Assembly: GCA_021806355.1 (NCBI GenBank)
Contig: JAJZXT010000197.1
Location: forward strand, 1-11,819
Source: Thermoplasmata archaeon
GTDB taxonomy: Archaea; Thermoplasmatota; Thermoplasmata; Thermoplasmatales; Thermoplasmataceae
DNA: 11,819 nt
Direction: 5' to 3'
In this document: one piece after another, positions 7,333 through 11,819 of the stretch
How positions within the stretch are numbered: position 1 is the first letter of the stretch
How the letters are laid out: every line of letters begins with the position of its first letter
Made by a program: the position numbers and the translations under genes
Notes under the pieces: model-generated
Databases searched by the model: none
Seen by the model: only the letters and a program-made list of their open reading frames with translations
What the model was told of the DNA's origin: nothing

Positions 7333-8622
7333 TCACTTATACAATTCAATATATTTGTAAGCCTCAAAGTCGCCATAGCAGTACTTTACCTTTTTATGAT
7401 TTATTTTGAGTTCTTTTACATCCTCAATTATTTTATTACTATCCTCATTCTTTATGATCGCGCGATAAATCAGTTCTGCTAACTGCTTCATTTCGGATTT
7501 ATCAAATCCCAGCCTGGTTACTTCCTGGGTTCCTATTCTTATTCCGCTGGGATCCTGGGACTTCTTATTATCATCCCATGGAAGAAGGTTTTTATTCAGT
7601 ACTATATGGCACTTTTCCAGAAGTTCAGCAACATTTTTTCCTCCACCATTCTTCCTAACATCAGCAACAAGCGTGTGCGATTCTGTAAATCCTCTCTCTT
7701 CTCCAAGAACCTTGAATCCAAGGGAATGAAGTTCCTCTGCAAGCGTTTTGGCATTTTGGATAATCTTTTCAGCGTAATCAGCTCCATAATCCAACGTCTC
7801 TGAAAGAGTTATTCCCAATGCAGCCATTGTATTCAGGTGATGATTGCTTAAAACCCCTGGAAAAACCCCTCTCTGCACCTTTTTCCATGTATCATCATCG
7901 GTGTTTCCAATCACAATGCCGTGCTGTGGTCCGGGAAGGGTTTTATGAGTGCTGCCAGTTATTACATCTGCACCTTCCCTTAATGGATCCTGAAACTTTC
8001 CTCCAGCAATCAGGCCAAGAACATGAGCACCATCATACCATACCTTTGATCCTATTTCCTGGAAAGTATCCCTGAGTTCCTTTAATGGTGCCGGAAAGAG
8101 GAAAACAGACTGACCCACCAGTGCAACTTTTGGTTTTTCCTCCTTAAGCATTTTAATTGAAGCATCAACATCAATGCTCATAGTATTCTCATCAAACGGG
8201 TAGTTGTGAATGTCAAGGCCCCTGAAACCAAGCGTGCCAAACTTTGCGGCACTAATGTGCCCACCACCTGACAGATTGGGCGCTGCTATTTTTTCCCCCG
8301 TTTTCAGAAGGGCAAAAGTTACTGCCTGGTTTGCGTTTGTTCCGGAAACTGGTCTCGGATCAGCCTGTGGAGCTTTAAAAACTCTCTTGGCAAGTTCTGT
8401 GACCTTTTCTTCCATTATATCGACGTAGTAGTTACCCTGATAGTACCTATGGTGTGGGAGACCCTCTGCATATCTAAAACCAAAATCAGTGAGAAGCATT
8501 TCCATTGCTAAGGGGCTCATAATATTTTCAGATGCAATGAGGGGGATGCTATCCTCAAAAAACTTGTTGTTTTCCATCGCGGTTTTCCGTATTTCCATGG
8601 CTTCCTTTATATTGGAATTCAT
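7333..8622 (-). CDS. glyA: Serine hydroxymethyltransferase
   Basis: GlyA converts serine and a tetrahydropterin to glycine and the methylene derivative using PLP, feeding one-carbon metabolism. The product is 429 residues, normal length. Numbering from the ATG at 8622: LIASEN at 28-33, YYQGNYYVD near 60-68, VSGTNANQAV (92-101), the PLP-contacting aspartate D197 in YDGAHVLGLIAGG, and the Schiff-base lysine K227 in TGSTHKTLPGPQHG. The divergence from bacterial GlyA (for example NNNLLPW-like KNLLPWDD) fits the archaeal subgroup. I chose ATG 8622 over TTG 8628 because a TATA box at 8643-8654 lies 26 bases upstream, predicting a leaderless mRNA. It leads the glyA-pdxT-gcvT unit. Whether the host uses folate or a modified pterin cannot be read here. 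Confidence 0.96.
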   Translation of the reverse strand: MNSNIKEAMEIRKTAMENNKFFEDSIPLIASENIMSPLAMEMLLTDFGFRYAEGLPHHRYYQGNYYVDIMEEKVTELAKRVFKAPQADPRPVSGTNANQAVTFALLKTGEKIAAPNLSGGGHISAAKFGTLGFRGLDIHNYPFDENTMSIDVDASIKMLKEEKPKVALVGQSVFLFPAPLKELRDTFQEIGSKVWYDGAHVLGLIAGGKFQDPLREGADVITGSTHKTLPGPQHGIVIGNTDDDTWKKVQRGVFPGVLSNHHLNTMAALGITLSETLDYGADYAEKIIQNAKTLAEELHSLGFKVLGEERGFTESHTLVADVRKNGGGKNVAELLEKCHIVLNKNLLPWDDNKKSQDPSGIRIGTQEVTRLGFDKSEMKQLAELIYRAIIKNEDSNKIIEDVKELKINHKKVKYCYGDFEAYKYIELYK

Positions 8623-8642
8623 GCACAAATATGCTGTAAGTC

Positions 8643-8654
8643 TATTTTTATATT
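8643..8654 (-). promoter_or_regulatory. TATA box for glyA (leaderless)
   Basis: Minus-strand AATATAAAAATA is a near-consensus archaeal TATA box centred 26 bases before the glyA ATG at 8622, which decides the start codon. Confidence 0.7.
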
Positions 8655-8707
8655 CCTCTAATCGCAGGAAATATTAAGTATGTGTCGAAAAGTATTGAAT
8701 ATTTGAC

Positions 8708-8716
8708 AATATTTAT
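8708..8716 (+). promoter_or_regulatory. TATA-like element for the box C/D sRNA
   Basis: Plus-strand AATATTTAT is centred near 8712, about 26 bases before the predicted 5' end of the guide RNA at about 8738-8739. The spacing supports independent transcription of the RNA, divergent from glyA. Confidence 0.5.
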
Positions 8717-8738
8717 GACTCAAAAGAATATTCAATTC

Positions 8739-8799
8739 AGCCGCGATGATGAATAACTCCTGGCTGATCAATGATGCTTGACGGGCAATCTGAGCGGTT
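8739..8799 (+). ncRNA. Box C/D guide sRNA (2'-O-methylation guide)
   Basis: All parts of an archaeal box C/D RNA occur in order: box C ATGATGA (8746-8752, perfect RTGATGA), an 11-base D' guide (8753-8763), box D' CTGA (8764-8767), a 3-base spacer, box C' ATGATGC (8771-8777, one mismatch), a 12-base D guide (8778-8789) and box D CTGA (8790-8793). AGCCGC (8739-8744) pairs with GCGGTT (8794-8799) as the terminal stem of the kink-turn. Such RNAs bind L7Ae, Nop5 and fibrillarin and direct methylation of the target base paired to the fifth nucleotide upstream of D or D'. The D guide TTGACGGGC is complementary to 16S rRNA GCCCGUCAA at the decoding site; guide base 8785 (fifth) faces the E. coli C1402 equivalent. 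The D' guide ATAACTCCTGG has no target I recognise. Confidence 0.85.
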
Positions 8800-8816
8800 C
8801 CTATCAATTAGCAATG

Positions 8817-8874
8817 AAAACTGAGAAAACGAGAAAAATAGTTAATTTGTTTAGAAAAGATTGGGTTTGAAAAA
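8817..8874 (-). terminator. T-rich termination region after the His/Cys-rich gene
   Basis: Read on the minus strand, a T5 tract directly follows the TAA stop (8874-8870), and further T4-T5 tracts follow at 8858-8855, 8838-8834, 8829-8826 and 8820-8817. Serial T tracts without a strong hairpin are the usual archaeal terminator. This would also protect the sRNA locus from antisense read-through. Confidence 0.5.
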
Positions 8875-9036
8875 TTATGCACAGCCGCAACCGCAGCCAT
8901 CTTCGGAACTTTCCTTCATCTGGTGGCCATGCCCATGTCCACTTCCACACCCGCATCCTTGCTTTGGTTCAGCTGAAGCGTTTCTCCCACAACCGCATCC
9001 CTGATGCATGTTTTCATGATTATGTTTTGCTTCCAT
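8875..9036 (-). CDS. His/Cys-rich small metal-binding protein (metallothionein-like), unnamed
   Basis: A 53-residue frame runs from ATG at 9036 to TAA at 8877-8875. The product begins MEAKHNHENMHQGCGCG. It has seven cysteines in three CxC modules: GCGCG at 13-17, GCGCG at 27-31 and GCGCGC at 47-52. Six histidines occur in HNHENMH (5-11) and HGHGH (34-38). There is no hydrophobic core, signal or membrane segment, so the chain is probably unfolded without metal. The pattern suggests binding or storage of a soft or transition metal such as Cu, Zn or Ni; this is inference from composition only, and I know no named family. A TATA box lies 32 bases upstream and T tracts follow the stop, so it is probably a single-gene transcript. 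The next gene upstream on this strand encodes a CDGSH iron-sulfur protein. Confidence 0.8.
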   Translation of the reverse strand: MEAKHNHENMHQGCGCGRNASAEPKQGCGCGSGHGHGHQMKESSEDGCGCGCA

Positions 9037-9063
9037 TTCTTATCATCTCAATAATTCAAACTG

Positions 9064-9073
9064 ATATTTAAAA
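9064..9073 (-). promoter_or_regulatory. TATA box for the His/Cys-rich gene
   Basis: Minus-strand TTTTAAATAT, nearly identical to the ATP synthase operon box, predicts a transcript start near 9043 and a leader of about 7 bases before the ATG at 9036. Confidence 0.6.
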
Positions 9074-9174
9074 CATGATTATGGATCGTGGCGACATTCT
9101 TTGGGTCCACAAACAGTAATCTTCCGGATCATAGTGCGACGAAACTCACTGAAAAGATGGAGAATGCCAGTCGA

Positions 9175-9191
9175 TTTATATTGAATATAAA
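9175..9191. repeat. AT-rich palindrome and orphan TATA elements
   Basis: TTTATATT (9175-9182) and AATATAAA (9184-9191) are perfect inverted arms around one G. A second TATA-like palindrome, TTTATAAA, lies at 9206-9213. Both strands could start transcription here, but the surrounding gap 9037-9281 contains no gene I can support. It may be an operator, a pair of promoters for a small RNA, or chance in AT-rich DNA. Confidence 0.35.
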
Positions 9192-9230
9192 CCCTCAAAA
9201 AATCTATTTATAAACTATAAGAAATGATAA

Positions 9231-9281
9231 TTTAGGAGAGTATTATTCTATCCCTAAAACTTTTGGCGTGAAGCCACAAAA
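9231..9281 (-). terminator. Two small inverted repeats downstream of the CDGSH gene
   Basis: Directly after the CDGSH stop codon the minus strand can fold TGGC/GCCA (9276-9273 with 9267-9264) around a 5-base loop, flanked by T-rich and A-rich sides. Further on, TTTAGG (9231-9236) and CCTAAA (9253-9258) are complementary. No long T run follows, so a terminator role is only possible. Confidence 0.3.
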
Positions 9282-9488
9282 TTAATTCTTTGGATAGAAG
9301 GATGTGAGCTTAACCCTACCCTCTTTGTCGTAGATGAAAGTCTGATCCTTTTCATCAAGGGTCTTCTTATGGGTTCCATCACAATAAGGTTTATTTGCAG
9401 ATAGGCCGCATGCGCATATATGTACTTCCTGTTCGCCAACTTTTATGGCATATGGAACATTCCTTTCATGCAATACAATTCTTGCCAT
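9282..9488 (-). CDS. CDGSH-type [2Fe-2S] iron-sulfur protein
   Basis: The 68-residue protein contains one complete CDGSH signature, CACGLSANKPYCDGTH (25-40), with the three cysteine ligands C25, C27 and C36 and the histidine ligand H40 that hold a labile [2Fe-2S] cluster. The segment after it, FIYDKEGRVKL, fits the beta-cap. There is no membrane anchor, unlike mitochondrial mitoNEET, so it is a soluble single-motif prokaryotic type, probably dimeric as in the family. Proposed family roles are iron or redox sensing and cluster transfer; nothing here selects one. The ATG at 9488 lies 25 bases after a TATA element (9509-9518). Its neighbours are the His/Cys-rich protein downstream and the KaiC-like gene, which ends upstream. 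Confidence 0.92.
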   Translation of the reverse strand: MARIVLHERNVPYAIKVGEQEVHICACGLSANKPYCDGTHKKTLDEKDQTFIYDKEGRVKLTSFYPKN

Positions 9489-9508
9489 GGTTTACTAATT
9501 CGAATCGA

Positions 9509-9518
9509 CTATTTTAAC
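9509..9518 (-). promoter_or_regulatory. TATA element for the CDGSH gene (leaderless)
   Basis: Minus-strand GTTAAAATAG is centred about 25 bases before the ATG at 9488. An alternative, TTATAATTG (9526-9518), would give a leader of roughly 10 bases. The element lies just beyond the terminator of the preceding gene. Confidence 0.5.
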
Positions 9519-9537
9519 AATTATAAGTGAAAATCGC

Positions 9538-9560
9538 AAAAAAAATTAGGGATGGCCCCT
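9538..9560 (-). terminator. Hairpin plus T8 terminator after the KaiC-like gene
   Basis: Minus strand AGGGGCCATCCCT (9560-9548) forms a short stem (AGGG/CCCT plus one G-T pair), followed three bases later by eight T residues (9545-9538). It lies about 30 bases after the TAG stop of the KaiC-like gene and before the CDGSH promoter. Confidence 0.65.
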
Positions 9561-9588
9561 CGCTCTAAAACAAAGCAATATCTGAGAT

Positions 9589-10548
9589 CTACCTCACTCT
9601 CTCGAGCGAGAATGATCCAAGATCAAAGGATGTAGGTCTTGCGTATACCTCAATCCATTCTCTGGATTTGACATTTCCAAGACCTACTATGCGGACATAT
9701 TGCTTTGAATTTGCAATCTTGAATTCTATGGCACCATCCATCATGTAGCTTATTGTCTCATACACCTTCTGTTCAAAGAGCCCATCTTCAAGAAGGTACA
9801 TTGCAGTGCCATTTTCTGCCTTTCTCTTTTGAACAAATTGTTGAATAAACCTCATGAGAAGTTTCTCGTCAAGTTGTGGAATATAGGCAGTTAGCGAGAC
9901 AAACAACATCCTGTAATAACCAAAGGATGCTTCCATCTCTGCTGCAATTCCATCAAGCGCCTTCATCAATGAACTCACATTTGAGACATTATCGATCACA
10001 ATTGCATACTTAGATGGAGAAGCCATCTGGATTGATTTTGAATAAAGATCAATAAATCTCAAGATTTTTCGTTCTTCCATTCGGTCTATAAGCGAAATAT
10101 CCTCATCCAGAATCCTCGCCATTTCTTTTTTTATGTTCCTGATATCCTTATCTGCTGCAATTATTACTATTGGCACACCTTCCGTGATGGATTGCGCTGC
10201 AAAATTATATGCAAGGGTTTCCTTGCCGGAGAATGGCGGTCCAAAAAGGACAAGATTGGAAGAGACAGGAATTCCCCCAAGCATTAATTCATCAAATTTC
10301 TTGATCCCCGATGAAAGGCGATCTTCAATAGTTTTCCTTTCTGTGTTATTTATAATTGCAATATCCTCAATAATTGCAGCCTTTTTTGTGGAATCTACCT
10401 CTGAGGAAAGGCTCTTGAGCTTAACAAGGATATTATCAAGTTCCCTTTGTTTCTCCTGAGCCTTCTGAACATCCTTGGCCAAAGCATTCCTTAAACTTTC
10501 CAATTCTTGTATTTTTTCTATTATTTCATCCGTTTCCATTTCACTCAA
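9589..10548 (-). CDS. KaiC/RecA-like ATPase-fold protein with N-terminal coiled coil and degenerate Walker A
   Basis: The 319-residue protein has a charged coiled coil (about 5-57) followed by a RecA/KaiC-like domain. The domain entry is IKKFDELMLGGIP (82-94). The P-loop reads GPPFSGKE (103-110), with Glu where the family has Ser or Thr, then T111. The Walker B strand is YAIVIDNVS (181-189) with D186. The ending, with DGAIEFK and YVRIVGLGNVKSREW, resembles KaiC-like C-termini. KaiC-like archaeal proteins are mostly signalling or assembly ATPases (for example ArlH); the function here is not known. The TTG at 10548 is taken as the start because it overlaps the dehydratase stop as TTGA and has GGTGA six to seven bases before it; ATG 10539 is the alternative. 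A terminator follows at 9538-9560. Confidence 0.82.
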   Translation of the reverse strand: MSEMETDEIIEKIQELESLRNALAKDVQKAQEKQRELDNILVKLKSLSSEVDSTKKAAIIEDIAIINNTERKTIEDRLSSGIKKFDELMLGGIPVSSNLVLFGPPFSGKETLAYNFAAQSITEGVPIVIIAADKDIRNIKKEMARILDEDISLIDRMEERKILRFIDLYSKSIQMASPSKYAIVIDNVSNVSSLMKALDGIAAEMEASFGYYRMLFVSLTAYIPQLDEKLLMRFIQQFVQKRKAENGTAMYLLEDGLFEQKVYETISYMMDGAIEFKIANSKQYVRIVGLGNVKSREWIEVYARPTSFDLGSFSLERVR

Positions 10549-11744
10549 TTACTTTCACCATTATTCCATGTTCCGGATACTACCCATGGAGGTTCGGAAG
10601 GGTTCAAGGGTTCCATCCCCTTCACTATGTGGTCATCCAGAACCTTTTCATCCAATTCGATTCCTAGTCCAGCTTTCCCCGAAAGCTTGAAATTTCCATT
10701 TTCCCTTTCATATCCAGATTTAATTATGCGTCTTTTCCATTCGGGCCAGAACTCCTCAAAACTTTCCTGAACAAGGAAGTTATGCATGGCAATATCAACA
10801 TTCAGAGTTGCTGCGGTTTGTATGGGGCCAAAGGCATTATGGGGAGCGACTGGAATTCCTCTGGAATCTGCGATCGCATATATGTTTCTCAACTCAGATA
10901 TTCCTCTGCAGTTGGTAACATCAGGTTGGATGATATCAACTTTCTCACCATAAATGTTACGGGCGAAATCCCTTGCATTCAAAATCCTTTCACCAAGCGC
11001 AACCGGAGTTGAAATTCTTGATCTTAGCAGTGGGAGCATGTCTTCAAGTTCGGGATGAAGTGGCTCCTCAAAGAATGTACATGAATACCTGTCAAGTTCT
11101 GCACAGGCTTTCACGGCAGCATCCATAGAAAAACGCCCATGGAACTCTATTAGTAGATCCAAAGAGAACCCAAATTCATTTCTCATGGCTTCCACGATAG
11201 CAGAGGCTTTTTCAAGGTTTTCCCTGCTTATCTGGTCGAAAGAATTGCCAAATGGATCAAATTTAACTGCGGTTATTCCTTTGTTAACGGCAATCTTTGC
11301 CTTGTCAACAAAATCATCAGGAGTTTTGCATCCAGAATACCATCCGTTTGCGTAAATTCTCACCTTATCTCTAACCGGTCCGCCTATGAGCTTATAAATT
11401 GGTTGGCCAGTATATTTGCCTATGATATCCCATGAGGCAATGTCAAAGGCACTTAGGGCGGAAGTAGCTTCCATTGATCTGCTGAGATAAAAGGAATTCC
11501 TGTAAAATTCCATAGTGTTTTTTCCCAGGGAAAAAACATCTTTTCCCTGAAAACACCTTTTAACTTCATTAAGGCTCTCAAGGACCGGAAGGGTCATCAG
11601 GGTCGTTGGCGCCTGTCCATACCCTACCTCCCCATCATCTGTTGTTAAGCGGAGTAATATCATGGTTGAGCTCCAGGGAGACGATAATTCACCGGATAGA
11701 TCACCCACTTCAATAATGTCTATGTCCCTAATTTTTTGCGCCAT
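10545..11744 (-). CDS. Sugar-acid dehydratase of the enolase superfamily (gluconate/galactonate dehydratase-like)
   Basis: This 399-residue protein belongs to the mandelate racemase branch of the enolase superfamily, which uses Mg2+ to remove a proton next to a carboxylate. Candidate active-site residues are K161 in VKFDPF, metal ligands E200 in IEFHGRF, E226 in FFEEPL and E252 in ALGER, H202 in the HGR motif, D275 in QPDVTNCRG and H302 in PHNAFGP. The HGR and HN motifs fit the sugar-acid dehydratases. In Thermoplasma and Picrophilus, gluconate dehydratase makes 2-keto-3-deoxygluconate for the non-phosphorylated Entner-Doudoroff pathway; this is the leading guess, but galactonate, xylonate or arabinonate specificity cannot be excluded. 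The ATG at 11744 has a TATA box 25-28 bases upstream. It is coupled to the KaiC-like gene. Confidence 0.85.
   Translation of the reverse strand: MAQKIRDIDIIEVGDLSGELSSPWSSTMILLRLTTDDGEVGYGQAPTTLMTLPVLESLNEVKRCFQGKDVFSLGKNTMEFYRNSFYLSRSMEATSALSAFDIASWDIIGKYTGQPIYKLIGGPVRDKVRIYANGWYSGCKTPDDFVDKAKIAVNKGITAVKFDPFGNSFDQISRENLEKASAIVEAMRNEFGFSLDLLIEFHGRFSMDAAVKACAELDRYSCTFFEEPLHPELEDMLPLLRSRISTPVALGERILNARDFARNIYGEKVDIIQPDVTNCRGISELRNIYAIADSRGIPVAPHNAFGPIQTAATLNVDIAMHNFLVQESFEEFWPEWKRRIIKSGYERENGNFKLSGKAGLGIELDEKVLDDHIVKGMEPLNPSEPPWVVSGTWNNGESN
10546..10560 (-). promoter_or_regulatory. Ribosome binding site deciding a TTG start
   Basis: Minus-strand TGGTGA (10560-10555) precedes the TTG at 10548-10546 by six bases. 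That TTG overlaps the dehydratase TGA stop by three bases as TTGA. The spacing favours this start over the ATG at 10539. Confidence 0.6.
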
Positions 11745-11767
11745 ATATTACTAATTGATCATGAGCC

Positions 11768-11777
11768 TTAAATTTAA
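11768..11777 (-). promoter_or_regulatory. TATA box for the dehydratase/KaiC-like operon
   Basis: Minus-strand TTAAATTTAA is centred about 28 bases before the ATG at 11744, giving a leaderless or nearly leaderless transcript. Confidence 0.55.
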
Positions 11778-11791
11778 CTATTATCATCTGA

Positions 11792-11811
11792 ATCGTCTCA
11801 GAAAAGACGAT
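11792..11811. repeat. Perfect 7-bp inverted repeat upstream of the dehydratase promoter
   Basis: ATCGTCT (11792-11798) and AGACGAT (11805-11811) are perfect complements around the loop CAGAAA. The repeat lies about 15 bases upstream of the dehydratase TATA box. It could bind a regulator of the sugar-acid operon, or be the terminator hairpin of a gene outside the window; no T run follows on either strand inside the window. Confidence 0.45.
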
Positions 11812-11819
11812 GAAATCAT

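Noticed and set aside
7602..8428. Frames on both strands within glyA
   Set aside because: glyA is unambiguous with its PLP lysine motif; the others are shadows.
8697..8733. GAATATT and GAATATTC inverted elements upstream of the sRNA
   Set aside because: Very AT-rich and imperfectly spaced; not distinguishable from chance.
8877..9071. Plus-strand 64-residue frame starting MHSRNRSHLRN
   Set aside because: It is antisense to the His/Cys-rich gene. The regular GCGCG and HGHGH modules appear only on the minus strand, and the minus frame has the promoter and T-rich end.
10133..11012. Plus-strand frames opposite the KaiC-like gene and the dehydratase
   Set aside because: Shadows; no initiation signals, and the minus-strand proteins are recognisable.
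1..11819. CRISPR arrays, insertion sequences, tRNA or rRNA genes
   Set aside because: No spaced repeat array, transposase motif, terminal repeat or cloverleaf was seen on either strand.

Overview
The window looks like chromosome of an acidophilic archaeon of the Thermoplasmatales or a close relative. This is inferred from the archaeal A-type ATP synthase operon, leaderless promoters with archaeal TATA boxes about 25 bp upstream of start codons, GGTGA-type ribosome binding sites inside operons, an archaeal-type serine hydroxymethyltransferase, a sugar-acid dehydratase of the enolase superfamily and a box C/D guide RNA gene. No 16S rRNA gene is present, so the genus is open. No mobile element, CRISPR array, tRNA or rRNA gene is visible.

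Layout. From 1 to 3778 on the minus strand lies the A-type ATP synthase operon in the order K-E-C-F-A. A runs off the left edge, and subunits I, H, B, D and G are not in view. At 3899-4054 (minus) is a 51-residue CWC-type cysteine-rich protein. It diverges from a plus-strand unit made of an Lrp/AsnC regulator (4160-4609), an enoyl-CoA hydratase/isomerase (4606-5391) and a 54-residue coiled-coil protein (5416-5580). Convergent to it is a minus-strand one-carbon/PLP cluster, glyA-pdxT-gcvT (8622 down to 5600). GlyA makes glycine and methylene-folate, GcvT is the aminomethyltransferase of glycine cleavage, and PdxT supplies ammonia for the PLP that GlyA needs.

The glyA upstream gap holds a plus-strand box C/D sRNA (about 8739-8799). 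Its D guide matches the decoding-site helix of 16S rRNA and points at the nucleotide equivalent to E. coli C1402. Next on the minus strand come a 53-residue His/Cys-rich protein with three GCGCG-type modules (8875-9036) and a CDGSH iron-sulfur protein (9282-9488). At the right end a gluconate-dehydratase-like enzyme (10545-11744) is translationally coupled, through a TTG start in a TTGA overlap, to a KaiC/RecA-like protein with an N-terminal coiled coil and a degenerate Walker A motif (9589-10548).

The items most worth following are the guide RNA, the unnamed His/Cys-rich protein, the dehydratase/KaiC-like pair, the intein-free Walker A site in atpA, and the direct repeats between the CWC gene and the Lrp gene.
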